Shown here: in pieces, positions 16,546-25,340 of the stretch
How the letters are laid out: the number at the start of each line of letters is the position of its first letter
Position numbering within the stretch: position 1 is the first letter of the stretch
Origin: Sva-07 sp963747375
GTDB lineage: Bacteria > Actinomycetota > Acidimicrobiia > Acidimicrobiales > Ilumatobacteraceae
Direction: 5' to 3'
DNA length: 64,000 nucleotides
Assembly: GCA_963747375.1 (NCBI GenBank)
Contig: CAVVFL010000022.1
Coordinates: 688,752 to 752,751 of the forward strand
Notes under the pieces: model-generated
What the model saw: only the letters and a program-made list of their open reading frames with translations
The model's database searches: none
What the model was told of the DNA's origin: nothing
Position numbers and translations under genes: made by a program

Positions 16546-17345
16546 GGTCGCTCGATCCCGATGTGCTCGGACTCGCTCGTCCACCGCAGCCGGGCCCGTC
16601 CGTGCGGGAACCTGTCGCGGAGTTCCGGCGGCAACTGCAGACGGCCCGAACGGTCGATGACCGACAGGCGCGCGCCCCCGGTGGTGATCGTCGACACCGC
16701 ACCATCTCGGAGTTCGACGACCTCGCCGACGCGGTCGAGCACACGCCGGTCATGGGTGGCGATGATCGTGGTGATCCCCCGTCCGGCCAGCACATCGATC
16801 GCGTCCAAGACCGCAGCTGCGTTTGCCGAGTCCAGCTGCGCGGTCGGTTCATCGGCGATCACGAGTCGATGCTCGGCGACCGCCGCACGGGCGAACGCCA
16901 GGCGTTGCCGTTCGCCACCCGACATCTGTGGGGGCTGCAAGGTGCGCCGCTCATCGAGTCCGAGGGCGTGTAGCCAGACGTCGACCGACTCACTCGTCTT
17001 CGCCACTCGCGCCAGCTGCATCTCTGCCGAGAGATGGCCGAACAGGTTGTCACTCGGACGCTGATAGATGTGGGTGATCGTGTCGGCTCGAGCCCGCGCC
17101 CGAGCCCGTTCCGAGAGCCGCCAGAGGTCGACGCCATCCAGCATGACCGTGCCGGCCGTGGGTTGGTCGAGCCCCGCGAGCATCCGCAACAACGACGACT
17201 TGCCCGAGCCGGACGGGCCGACGATCGCCGCCGTCGTACCGACCGCGAACTCGAGATCGATACCGCGCACCGCCTGCACTCGACCCGTCGAGGTCTCGTA
17301 GAACTTCACGAGCTGATCGCACCACAAGAGGGCGTCATCCACCAT
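16542..17345 (-). CDS. ABC transporter ATP-binding protein, first ATPase
   Basis: 267 residues. Walker A GPSGSGKSSLLRMLAGLDQP, Q-loop ITHIYQRPSDNLFGHLSAEM, signature MSGGERQRLAFARAAVAEHR, Walker B LVIADEPTAQLD, H-switch IIATHDRRVLDRV. A C-terminal tail of about 40 residues (GARLSVIDRSGRLQLPPELR) resembles an AbrB-like strand pair and is extra to the ATPase core. ATG 17345 overlaps the end of the permease gene by 11 bases and the next ATPase by 4, so the three genes are coupled. The MacB/LolD family drives FtsX-type permeases that move lipids, lipoproteins or peptides without forming a classic channel. Confidence 0.92.
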   Translation of the reverse strand: MVDDALLWCDQLVKFYETSTGRVQAVRGIDLEFAVGTTAAIVGPSGSGKSSLLRMLAGLDQPTAGTVMLDGVDLWRLSERARARARADTITHIYQRPSDNLFGHLSAEMQLARVAKTSESVDVWLHALGLDERRTLQPPQMSGGERQRLAFARAAVAEHRLVIADEPTAQLDSANAAAVLDAIDVLAGRGITTIIATHDRRVLDRVGEVVELRDGAVSTITTGGARLSVIDRSGRLQLPPELRDRFPHGRARLRWTSESEHIGIERP

Positions 17346-20055
17346 CGCGCACCACCGCTCCCGCCGGCCGGCGGCTCTCACGCCATTCCGACAGCCACAC
17401 AAGGACTGCCACGAGCAACACACCGGCCAACGCGCCGGCCACCAGCGGCACCCAGTCCACGAGGACGTTCACCGTCGGCGGCCGCCCGGGTGCGGGATCG
17501 AAACGCGGGGCGAGGCGACGCACGACGAGCGGTGCCGCGATGAACCCGGCCCCGACGGCCACCAGCAGTATGGAACCGAGTTCGAAGGCCGAGACCATTG
17601 CGGCGCGGGGCGCCGACAGCCCCATCGATCGAGTGATCACGCCCGTCAAGGCCCGGCTGCGACGGCGAGCCGAGAGGAACAAACCGAGTGCAACGCACGC
17701 CGCCGCCGCCGCGGTGATCCCGATCACGCCGAGGAAACCGAACGCCGAGCGCGTCGCGACGATCGATGGATTCTGACGCTGCTCCACCAGCGACACGACG
17801 TCCCGATATCGGACTCCGGCAGCATCGAGCGACGCCGTCAGTTCCTCGGCGCTCGCCTGGGAGACGGCTGTCTGACGGAAGGCCTCCAGAGGTGGGCGTG
17901 CGGCCGGGTTGCCGACGTTCGCCGCGTACGCCTCGATCGCGTCGGCGGACGCCATCAGGCTGACTCTGCGGTTCCCAGCCGTCGGGAAACCCCGAACGGT
18001 GGCGACGACCCGATACGGATACGACCTCGTCAGACCAAAGGCCCCCGTCGGCGGGACCGGCTCGCCCTCGATCGCGATCACAGGTATCGACTCGTCGCTC
18101 GGTTCCGCGAGCGCCGCCAACACCTCCTCGACACTCGAGCCGAACTGATCGGACCAGGTCACCGCGTCTGCGTAGGTGGCGGGGTCGATCGCGATGACGC
18201 GACCTGATACAGCCCCCGGCATGAGCCTGGTGTCGGATTCCGCGATGACCGTCGTCGGCGCAGGCGGGCGATACGTGGGCGGCAGATCGTCCAGCAGGGT
18301 CGCCGACGATGCCCCACCGACGCTGGTCGCCAGTTTCACGTCGACCGTGCGGTCGAGCGTGGCCGTGATCGCGAGCGCGAACACCAGGAGCCCGATGCCG
18401 AGTCCGAGCGCTCCCGCGACCAGTCGTACCGCGAGTGAGCCCGACGCCAATCGGCGAACGGCGAGGAACATCTCCACCGGCAGCCGTTCGCCATGATGCC
18501 CGAGAAGGCGAACGATCCAGCCGAGCGCTCCGACGACGACCATCACGACGAACGCGATGGTCAACACGGGCAGCGCGACCACGACGAGGTCAATCGAGGC
18601 TCCTGCCGACGCGGTCGTCCGTCCGACCTGCATCCACGCCACCGCCGTCGCGGCGACGAGCATCGCGACCAGCACCCGGCCGACGGCCTGCCTCGTCTGA
18701 CGGCTGGGCGACATCAACGTTCGAGCGCCCATCATCCCGGCAGCTATCGAGGCCAACAGCAGTGAGAAGCCCATCGTGAGCCCGATGAGCGCCCACGGAA
18801 GGCGGCTGAAGTCGTACGAAACGGCCGGGCCGAGCCACCTCGGCCCGGCGACCGACAGAAAGGCACCGACCGCGCCGGCGACGACCACGACCAACGCGAG
18901 CTGTCCGGCGACGCGAACGGCCATCCTCGGCCAGCGCTCGCCCTCACTGGTGAGGAGCCGGAACTCCGATCGCCGGCGCTCGACGAGGAACACACCGGCG
19001 GCGAACACCGCTGTCAGCCCGACGATGGCGCCCAGCGCCCGTGCCGAAGCGAGCGGGGCCGCCAGCTGCGCGACAGCGGCCTCGACCGACGATGTCGTGT
19101 CGAACACGTCGGAGGTGAGCACGGGCGCACGTTGCCCGGTCGAGGCCACCTCCTTCATCGACGACCCCAGCGCGCCCGCCTGCACGAGCGCCCCGTCGAG
19201 CTGACGCATCCGATTCCGAAGTGTCCGCAAACCGTCGAACGTGGTCGGAATCGACCCGAGCGGGGAGCGCCACCGGACCACTCCCGGGAGCCCGCTGTCG
19301 AGCAGCGTGGCTTCGTCGGCCAGCACCAGCTCGAAGTTCGGTTGGCTGAACGCGGCGACGTAGACCGGAAGCAGCTCGGGCGGCACCGATGACCAGTAGC
19401 CATCGGCGGCGGGGTCGGCGGCGGTCGACCACAAGGGCTCGTACAGTCCGGCGACTCGGAACATCGCGTTCGAGCCGGTGTTGCTCACCAGGTCGTTCCA
19501 GGTGTCGTCGTCGATCACCCCGACCTCGAACGCGAGCGGGTCACCGAGTTCCAGGCCCAGCTGATCGGCGAACGACGTACTGATCCAGACACCGTGTGAG
19601 GTGTCGTCCAGCTGGGCGACGACATCGACGGCGTCCAACGCTCCGGCCTGACTGAGCAGCCGGGCGACGGGTCCGACCTCACGAACGGGTGGCGGGCCGA
19701 CGGTGAAGAGGCCGGGAAACGTGTACACGGTCCGCACCGGACGATCGAGTTGGGGAATCCCGACGAGGGCATCGGTCAACTCCCGATCGGCCACCTCGAC
19801 GGCCGACCGGGAGAAACGCGCCTCGACCGCGATGTCTGCCCCATTGCGGGTCAGTGACGCGTCTGCGACCGATCGGTCGGTCAGGTCGTCCTCGCTCGCC
19901 GCGCGCCACACGTCGACCGAGCCGACCAACAGCACGGGGATGGCGAACGCGAGCACGAGCGCCGACGCGAGTGCGAACTCCGACCACGGCACTGCCAGCC
20001 ACCGCATGGCAGCCCGATACCGCAGAGAACGGCGGTCGCCATCGGGAGAATCCAC
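17335..20055 (-). CDS. Large FtsX-like ABC permease (two FtsX units in one chain)
   Basis: 906 residues. One N-terminal membrane helix (FALASALVLAFAIPVLLVGS), a large extracytoplasmic domain up to about residue 330, then a group of helices (ASARALGAIVGLTAVFAAGV; LALVVVVAGAVGAFLSVAGP), a central helix cluster near 470-560, a second outside domain, and a C-terminal FtsX block (FLGVIGITAAAAACVALGLF; ASSAFELGSILLVAVGAGF-like and AGALAGVLLVAVLVWLSEWR). This is the double-FtsX architecture of actinobacterial exporters of macrolide/lipoprotein type. Encoded just upstream of both ATPases. Cargo unknown. Confidence 0.85.
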   Translation of the reverse strand: MDSPDGDRRSLRYRAAMRWLAVPWSEFALASALVLAFAIPVLLVGSVDVWRAASEDDLTDRSVADASLTRNGADIAVEARFSRSAVEVADRELTDALVGIPQLDRPVRTVYTFPGLFTVGPPPVREVGPVARLLSQAGALDAVDVVAQLDDTSHGVWISTSFADQLGLELGDPLAFEVGVIDDDTWNDLVSNTGSNAMFRVAGLYEPLWSTAADPAADGYWSSVPPELLPVYVAAFSQPNFELVLADEATLLDSGLPGVVRWRSPLGSIPTTFDGLRTLRNRMRQLDGALVQAGALGSSMKEVASTGQRAPVLTSDVFDTTSSVEAAVAQLAAPLASARALGAIVGLTAVFAAGVFLVERRRSEFRLLTSEGERWPRMAVRVAGQLALVVVVAGAVGAFLSVAGPRWLGPAVSYDFSRLPWALIGLTMGFSLLLASIAAGMMGARTLMSPSRQTRQAVGRVLVAMLVAATAVAWMQVGRTTASAGASIDLVVVALPVLTIAFVVMVVVGALGWIVRLLGHHGERLPVEMFLAVRRLASGSLAVRLVAGALGLGIGLLVFALAITATLDRTVDVKLATSVGGASSATLLDDLPPTYRPPAPTTVIAESDTRLMPGAVSGRVIAIDPATYADAVTWSDQFGSSVEEVLAALAEPSDESIPVIAIEGEPVPPTGAFGLTRSYPYRVVATVRGFPTAGNRRVSLMASADAIEAYAANVGNPAARPPLEAFRQTAVSQASAEELTASLDAAGVRYRDVVSLVEQRQNPSIVATRSAFGFLGVIGITAAAAACVALGLFLSARRRSRALTGVITRSMGLSAPRAAMVSAFELGSILLVAVGAGFIAAPLVVRRLAPRFDPAPGRPPTVNVLVDWVPLVAGALAGVLLVAVLVWLSEWRESRRPAGAVVRDGG

Positions 20056-20109
20056 TGTCGTGGACGGTAGTTCGCCCTGCTCATCCGAGCGCAGTGCTCG
20101 GGGCCGCTG

Positions 20110-21333
20110 TCAGGCGGCCCTGCGCCCCGGTGGTCCGGTCGAGCGGATAGTTCCGTCGGGCAAACGCAGGGTCAACTCTCGGTTGTGTCCCAACTCGATG
20201 ATCCACCCGTCGTGGTGGACCTTCGTGTGATGCTTCGTGCAGATCGGGATCAAATTGTCGAGATCGGTGCAGCCTCCGTGTCGCCACCAGAGCACGTGAT
20301 GCAGTTCGCAGCGATCGAACGCGACCGTGCATCCGGGGATCGCGCACCCCCGATACAACCCTCGCAGCGCTCGCCGCTGCGCCCGATTGGCCAATCGTGT
20401 CGTGCGGCCGAGATCGAGTTCACCCGGCGCGTGGAGTACAACTCCATTGCGCACCACCACTGCGTGGACGTCGACGTCGCCGGCGAGTTCGGCCAGCACT
20501 CGTGCGGGAATCTCGACAGGGATTGGCCACTCCGCCACCGGACCCACACCGTCAGTGGCAGGGTCGGCGTCGGCGTCGATCACCACGACGAACCCCGGTC
20601 GCCCCGATCGGCTCGCACCGGCGGTGCCGTCGACCAGTGCCGCGAATGCGTGCGCTGCCAGGAACTTCTGTTTCTCGATCGGGTCGATTGGACACCCGGC
20701 CGGTGTCGCCTCGGCGAAGAGTGCTTCGACAGTCGCTCGCAACCTGGCGTCGAGACGCACACCGGTGACTGGGTCGAAACGGCCACGCATGTTCCACATG
20801 CCGTCGCTGTCGACCCAGCTCGACAACCGGGTGTCACGCCGCTGACGCTCCAGGCGGTCGATGCCGTCGTCGGACTGGATGCGGCGCACCTCCAAACCGA
20901 CACGCTTCGCGAACTGGTCCACCGTGGCGGCCTCGGCCACACCGATCAACGACTCCAACCGCTCGAACAACCTCACCCGATCAGCGTCGGGCAACTGCCG
21001 CGCCCCGCGAGTCACCGCATCGACGTGACCCGCAGTCACGGCACCCTCGGCCAACGCTGCAGCCAGCCTGGGTGTTCGACCCAAGGTGTCGGATCGTTCC
21101 TTCGACTTCGATGCACCGGCCAGCGTCGACTTCGCCGCCTTCGCGATCGTCGCCTCCGGGAAACTCACCATCGATGAGAGCTGTGCCACCAGACCGGCAT
21201 GCTGAGCCTCGGTCCAGGCCGCCAGCTCCCGGGCCGCTACCAGTGCCGACTCCACCCCGACCGCATCCACCGAACCGTCACTGCGCACCCCCGCAATGTG
21301 CCGCACCCGCTCGATCACCCCGGCGATCTCCAT
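20110..21333 (-). CDS. DUF222/HNH endonuclease domain protein (13E12 repeat family)
   Basis: 407 residues. An N-terminal DUF222 region (ELAAWTEAQHAGLVAQLSSM; GHVDAVTRGARQLPDADRVR) is followed by a C-terminal HNH nuclease: CAIPGCTVAFDRCELHHVLW, WRHGGCTDLDNLIPICTKHH and TKVHHDGW. The CxxC...HH...H...CxxHH spacing forms a zinc-stabilised beta-beta-alpha-metal fold. This family is present in many copies in actinobacterial genomes; its role is not established, though mobility or DNA repair has been suggested. It is 54 bases upstream of the FtsX gene on the same strand, probably by chance. Confidence 0.92.
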   Translation of the reverse strand: MEIAGVIERVRHIAGVRSDGSVDAVGVESALVAARELAAWTEAQHAGLVAQLSSMVSFPEATIAKAAKSTLAGASKSKERSDTLGRTPRLAAALAEGAVTAGHVDAVTRGARQLPDADRVRLFERLESLIGVAEAATVDQFAKRVGLEVRRIQSDDGIDRLERQRRDTRLSSWVDSDGMWNMRGRFDPVTGVRLDARLRATVEALFAEATPAGCPIDPIEKQKFLAAHAFAALVDGTAGASRSGRPGFVVVIDADADPATDGVGPVAEWPIPVEIPARVLAELAGDVDVHAVVVRNGVVLHAPGELDLGRTTRLANRAQRRALRGLYRGCAIPGCTVAFDRCELHHVLWWRHGGCTDLDNLIPICTKHHTKVHHDGWIIELGHNRELTLRLPDGTIRSTGPPGRRAA

Positions 21334-21416
21334 ACATCACATCATGACAAGGGGGTCTCACAGAGTTCCCGGAACGCTTGCCGATGATCGGGAATTTCTT
21401 CGGCAGACTGCAGGTC

Positions 21417-21971
21417 ATGGCTCGACCATCCCCGACCGAAGCCACCGTGCAGCTCATCGAGCAGGCCCGTCGTTCAGCAGAACTCGTTCTCGTCGGGATC
21501 GGTGGCCACGGCGGCGCGGGCAAGTCGACGCTGGCGCGCCACGTCGCCGATGTCGTCGAGGGGACCCAGATCGTCGCGACCGATTCGTTCTGGAACGGTT
21601 CGGAGTTCCAACTCGATCGGCTCCGCACACACGTCGTCGACCAGTTGCTCACCGGTAACGCGGCAACCTACGACGAGTGGGACTGGGCACGGCACCGGCC
21701 CGGAACCTCGAAGACCGTGGTGCCGAGTGGCGTGATCATCATCGAGGGCGTCTGCGCTCTGCACCAGATGTTCCGCGACGATCTCGACGTGCGCGTGTGG
21801 GTCGACGTGCCAGACGAGACCCGTCTCCGACGTGCCATCGCACGCGACGGCGAGAACGCGCGCACCACGTGGCTCGACGTCTGGATGCCGAACGAAGACG
21901 CGTACGTGCGACGCGACAATCCCGTCGAGTGTGCGCAACTCGTCGTCGACGGCACGATGCCCTTCGGTTGA
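21417..21971 (+). CDS. Uridine-kinase-like P-loop NTPase
   Basis: 184 residues. Walker A GIGGHGGAGKSTLARHVADV is near residue 28; the kinase-type Asp follows in IVATDSFWNG, and a Walker-B-like strand VIIIEGVCALHQM precedes the lid (DETRLRRAIARDGENARTTW) and the C-terminal strand. The arrangement matches uridine/phosphoribulokinase-like kinases that phosphorylate small alcohols. The in-frame start at 21378 would add 13 residues; ATG 21417 places the P-loop at the usual distance. It is divergent from the HNH gene and convergent with nth. Confidence 0.8.
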   Translation: MARPSPTEATVQLIEQARRSAELVLVGIGGHGGAGKSTLARHVADVVEGTQIVATDSFWNGSEFQLDRLRTHVVDQLLTGNAATYDEWDWARHRPGTSKTVVPSGVIIIEGVCALHQMFRDDLDVRVWVDVPDETRLRRAIARDGENARTTWLDVWMPNEDAYVRRDNPVECAQLVVDGTMPFG

Positions 21972-21994
21972 CCCGCCTGCCGGTGACGAAAGCC

Positions 21995-22643
21995 TCAGCG
22001 CATGGATTCGTCGCGGATCCGCTTCTTCGATCGCCGCCCAACCACAGATCGGGCACGTCGCCAGGTCGTGGCGTCGGGCCGGGCAGTACTCGCGGCCGAA
22101 GAAGATGATCTGCAGGTGACGGTCGTTCCACGTCTCGATCGGGAAGACGGCCTTGAGATCGGCCTCCGTGCGCTCGACCGTGGTGCCGTTCGACAGACCC
22201 CAGCGTTCGGCGAGTCGGTGGACATGCGTATCGACGGCGAATGCGGGTACCCCGAACGCCTGTGACATCACGACGCTCGCTGTCTTGTGCCCGATGCCGG
22301 GGAGCGACTCGAGGAACTCCCAGTCGCCGATCACCTCGCCGCCCTGATCGACGATCTGGTTGGCCGCCAGCCAGAGGTTCTTCGCCTTGGTCGGCGCGAG
22401 CCCGACCTCGCGGATCAACGCGAGGATCTGATCGGGGTCGAGCGATGCCATCTGTTCGGGCGTGCCGGCGACCTCGAAGAGCGCCGGCGTGATCTGGTTG
22501 ACCTTCTTGTCGGTCGTCTGCGCCGACAGGGCCACCGCCACGAGCAGTGTGTAGGCGTCGGTGTGGTCGAGCGGGATCGGCGTCTCGGGATACAACTCGT
22601 CGAGGATCGCACCGATCCGGTCCGCCTTCTCCTGCCGCTTCAT
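21995..22643 (-). CDS. nth: Endonuclease III (one frame break near the end)
   Basis: DNA glycosylase/AP lyase of base-excision repair. About 215 residues: MKRQEKADRIGAILDELYPE, the helix-hairpin-helix LESLPGIGHKTASVVMSQAF with the catalytic Lys in GHKTA, and the catalytic Asp in AFAVDTHVHRLAERWG. An iron-sulphur cluster is suggested by CPARRHDLATCPIC. After CPICGWAA the frame runs on with shadow sequence; removing one base near 22032 restores a short tail SKKRIRDESMR and a stop at 21995. The break lies behind the catalytic parts, so the protein is essentially complete either way. Confidence 0.9.
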
Positions 22644-22746
22644 CGTCGGCACGCTACCGAGCGCAAACGACCAGCACGTCGAGATCGCGCGTGTCGAGGT
22701 GTGGCAAGGTGATTGCTCCGTACGTTCCGTCTCCCGAGGAGTCACC

Positions 22747-23568
22747 ATGAGCATCGACGCCGACCTGTCCGGCAAGACCGCGATCGTCACCGGCGCATCG
22801 AGCGGCATCGGCCGCGCAATCGCCGAACGGATGGGAGCGGCGGGTGCGCACGTGATCCTGTCGGGACGGACCGCCGAACCGATGGAACAGAGCGCCTCGT
22901 TGATCAGCGAGAGCGGCGGACGCGCCACCGTGGTGATCGGTGACGTGCGACAGCCGAGCGCCATCGACGAGCTGGTGAAGACCGCACTCGACGCCGACGG
23001 TCACCTCGACATCTTCGTCAACAATGCCGGTGTCTCGTACCTCGGTGGCGTCCTCGACGGCACCGTCGAGCAGTGGGCGGCGATGTTCGACACCAATGTG
23101 TTGTCGCTGCTGGTCGGCACCCAGGCCGCAGTCGCGGCGATGCGCGAGGTCGGCAATCGCGGCCACATCGTCAACGTGTCGTCGGTTGCTGCACTGCGAC
23201 CGGACTCCGGGGTGTACGGCGCCACCAAGCACGCTGTGAACGTGATCACCACCACGCTTCGCCAGGAGCTGCAGGACGACCCGATCCAGGTGACCTCGAT
23301 CATGCCTGGGCTCGTGGCGACGAACATCGGTCGCAACGCCGACCCGGAACTCCTCGCTGGCATCGTCGCCATGTCCGGCATGGATGTCGAAATCGTCCCC
23401 GGCGAGCGGCTGCCCGACGATGTCCTCGAAGCAGCGCAGACTGTGCTGGCCGACATCATGATCGCTCCTGACGACGTCGCCGACGCGGTGCTGTACGCAG
23501 TCACCCAGCCGGCCCACGTTCACATCCCCGAGATCGTCATCCGACCGAACAAGGACTTCGACTTCTGA
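22747..23568 (+). CDS. SDR-family oxidoreductase
   Basis: 273 residues, intact. Cofactor site TAIVTGASSGIGRAIAERMG (TGxxxGIG), NNAG motif FVNNAGVSYLGGVLD, catalytic Ser in VNVSSVAALRP and YGATK for Tyr/Lys. The C-terminal end HVHIPEIVIRPNKDFDF matches the clavulanate-dehydrogenase/serine-3-dehydrogenase-like SDR group that acts on varied alcohols. A strong ribosome-binding site (GAGGAG) precedes ATG 22747. Divergent from nth. Substrate unknown. Confidence 0.92.
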   Translation: MSIDADLSGKTAIVTGASSGIGRAIAERMGAAGAHVILSGRTAEPMEQSASLISESGGRATVVIGDVRQPSAIDELVKTALDADGHLDIFVNNAGVSYLGGVLDGTVEQWAAMFDTNVLSLLVGTQAAVAAMREVGNRGHIVNVSSVAALRPDSGVYGATKHAVNVITTTLRQELQDDPIQVTSIMPGLVATNIGRNADPELLAGIVAMSGMDVEIVPGERLPDDVLEAAQTVLADIMIAPDDVADAVLYAVTQPAHVHIPEIVIRPNKDFDF

Positions 23569-23587
23569 CCCCCCGTTGGGTCGGCTT

Positions 23588-24352
23588 TCAGCTCTGGCGA
23601 CGATGCGCGAGCAGCTCATCGAGCAGCGTCGTGCTGGTTGCGGCAACCGGGGTGCGGCGAGCGGTGTGGTCGAGCACGACGAGGTCACGGCCGAGCGCAT
23701 CGACCATCACTCCCCCGGCCTCCTGCACGACGAGCATCGCCCCGACGTAGTCCCACACGCCGTGCGCATCGGGGCTCATGTCGACGAACCCGTCGAACGA
23801 TCCGCCGGCGACCGCGCACAGGTCGAGCGCTGAAGCACCCATCGCCCTGAACTGGCGCCATCCGTAGTGATGGCTGGGCAGCCCGCTGATCGCGATCACC
23901 GAATCGTCCAGCGCGGTGGGGCCGCCGACCCTGATCCCGACCCCGCCCAGGCGCGCACCCCCACCTCGAACCGCCTCGTAGCGTGCGCCGGTCGCCAGGT
24001 TGGCCACCATCGACACGATCGGCTCACCATCGACGACGAGGCACAGCGAGGTCGCGAACCACGGCAGCCCCAGGCTGGCATTGGTCGATCCGTCGAGCGG
24101 ATCGACCACCACCGTTCCGAGGGCCGATGGCCCGTCTTCGGGGTGCTGCACTCCGCTCTCCTCCGAGAGCACCGAGAAGCCCGCAGCGAGCAGCGGGGCA
24201 ACGCACACCGCGTCGACGTCGAGATCGACCCGGTACTGACCGGGCCGCACACCCGACTCCCCCCAGTCGGTCGTCCGTGCCAACACGCTCGATGTGCGAT
24301 CGCAAATCGACGAGAACAGCGCGAGCACGTCGATCTCATTGGGCTCGGTCAC
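23588..24352 (-). CDS. Inositol-monophosphatase-family phosphatase
   Basis: 254 residues. Magnesium-dependent phosphatase motifs: FSVLSEESG (metal Glu), VVVDPLDGSTNASLGLPWFA (motif DPxDGTxN, with Ser) and the late WDYVGAMLVVQEAGGVMVD. Family members hydrolyse myo-inositol 1-phosphate, PAP, fructose-1,6-bisphosphate or histidinol phosphate. Since histidine and mycothiol genes are in the window, histidinol-phosphatase or inositol-phosphatase roles are both reasonable but not decided. GTG 24352 is one of two GTGs two codons apart. Divergent from the gene at 24380. Confidence 0.9.
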   Translation of the reverse strand: MTEPNEIDVLALFSSICDRTSSVLARTTDWGESGVRPGQYRVDLDVDAVCVAPLLAAGFSVLSEESGVQHPEDGPSALGTVVVDPLDGSTNASLGLPWFATSLCLVVDGEPIVSMVANLATGARYEAVRGGGARLGGVGIRVGGPTALDDSVIAISGLPSHHYGWRQFRAMGASALDLCAVAGGSFDGFVDMSPDAHGVWDYVGAMLVVQEAGGVMVDALGRDLVVLDHTARRTPVAATSTTLLDELLAHRRQS

Positions 24353-24379
24353 GGTCACAGACGGTAGTGTCCGATTCGC

Positions 24380-24949
24380 ATGGCAGTGATCGACGTTGCA
24401 GGTTTCGTGGCCGACGTGAAGAGTCAGGCCATCGACCACGGCTTCCACGTCCACGATGAACGCCACTTCGTCGAGACCTACTCGCTCCGACAGTTGTGGG
24501 AGGTCGACCTGCACCCCGAGGAGGCGTGCGCCGGACCGATCGACCTGCACCTGTCGCTCGACGTCGACCCGCGGGCGATGCTCGGGTTCGAAGACGAGGT
24601 GATGAAGCTCGACGAGATCGACGACCCGCCACCGACCGGCTTCAGTTTCCCGTTGATCTTCACCTGGACGCTTCCGCCGCTCCCCGAGCCCCCCGACCTT
24701 CTCGTGCTGGCCACCGACCTCGCCGGCATCGGCGGCATCGATCTGCCGCTCGAAGTGTCGGCGATCGACTCGTTCCCCAGCGTCACCGATGCGCCCGAGC
24801 GCAGCCTGTCGATCGTCGCCAAGATGACGATCGACCTCGCCGACGTGTACATGAACGTCGACGACGCGATCGAAGCCGCGCTCGACCGCTGCAAACATGT
24901 CAGTCTGTACTTGCTCGAGCGGGCGCCGACCTGGCTCGACGAGTACTGA
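24380..24949 (+). CDS. Uncharacterised protein, 189 residues
   Basis: I do not recognise the family. It has no signal peptide or membrane helix, is acidic, and alternates strands and helices: MAVIDVAGFVADVKSQAIDH, FVETYSLRQLWEVDLHPEEA, a strand-rich IDLHLSLDVDPRAMLG and a Pro-rich turn (FTWTLPPLPEPPDLLVLATD), ending in a helix (VDDAIEAALDRCKHVSLYLL). Codon use matches neighbours, so it is probably a real cytosolic gene. It shares a short divergent promoter region with the phosphatase and is followed 32 bases later by another small acidic gene in the same direction. Confidence 0.75.
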   Translation: MAVIDVAGFVADVKSQAIDHGFHVHDERHFVETYSLRQLWEVDLHPEEACAGPIDLHLSLDVDPRAMLGFEDEVMKLDEIDDPPPTGFSFPLIFTWTLPPLPEPPDLLVLATDLAGIGGIDLPLEVSAIDSFPSVTDAPERSLSIVAKMTIDLADVYMNVDDAIEAALDRCKHVSLYLLERAPTWLDEY

Positions 24950-24981
24950 GTTTCCGTCACGACGCACCGATCGGGAGAGCC

Positions 24982-25236
24982 ATGCGAGTCCACGAATTGA
25001 TCGACATCCTGAGCGACCAGCCGGCCGATGCCGAGGTCGAACTCGCCGTCATCGCACCGGTCGAGGATGGCTCCGACGACATCACCGTCGATCGCTACTT
25101 CGTCGACGGTGTGCTGCCCTGGGAAGACGACGAGGACGACGAGGATTCCGACGGCGAGATGACGATCTGGCTCGTCGGCGGCGAAGAAGCCGACGTCAAC
25201 GCATTCCTCGACGCCATCGAACAACCCGACGCCTGA
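24982..25236 (+). CDS. Small acidic protein of unknown function
   Basis: 84 residues starting MRVHELIDILSDQPADAEVE, with an unusually acidic linker (PWEDDEDDEDSDGEM, 10 of 15 acidic) and a C-terminal IWLVGGEEADVNAFLDAIEQ. The ribosome-binding site GGGAGAG precedes ATG 24982. The first half resembles the short helix-strand unit of proteins that carry a DxxxEV pattern, but I cannot name a family. Probably co-transcribed with the gene at 24380 and ended by the hairpin at 25287. Confidence 0.7.
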   Translation: MRVHELIDILSDQPADAEVELAVIAPVEDGSDDITVDRYFVDGVLPWEDDEDDEDSDGEMTIWLVGGEEADVNAFLDAIEQPDA

Positions 25237-25286
25237 GGCCCCGAGCCGGCTCGGCCGGCCTCGCCCGCAGCTCCGAGTACGCGCAA

Positions 25287-25327
25287 ACGCCCCGCCGTCG
25301 CTGGTGTTCCCAGCGCCGACGGGGCGT
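25287..25327. terminator. Bidirectional hairpin terminator
   Basis: Arms ACGCCCCGCCGTCGCTGG (25287-25304) and CCAGCGCCGACGGGGCGT (25310-25327) pair at 16 of 18 positions across a 5-base loop. It lies exactly between the convergent ends at 25236 (+) and 25341 (-), so it can serve both. Confidence 0.8.
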
Positions 25328-25340
25328 CGTGCGAATCAGG

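Noticed and set aside
20110..21333. HNH/DUF222 gene as part of a mobile element or homing endonuclease
   Set aside because: No terminal repeats, no target duplication and no transposase around it; the family is a common multi-copy chromosomal one.
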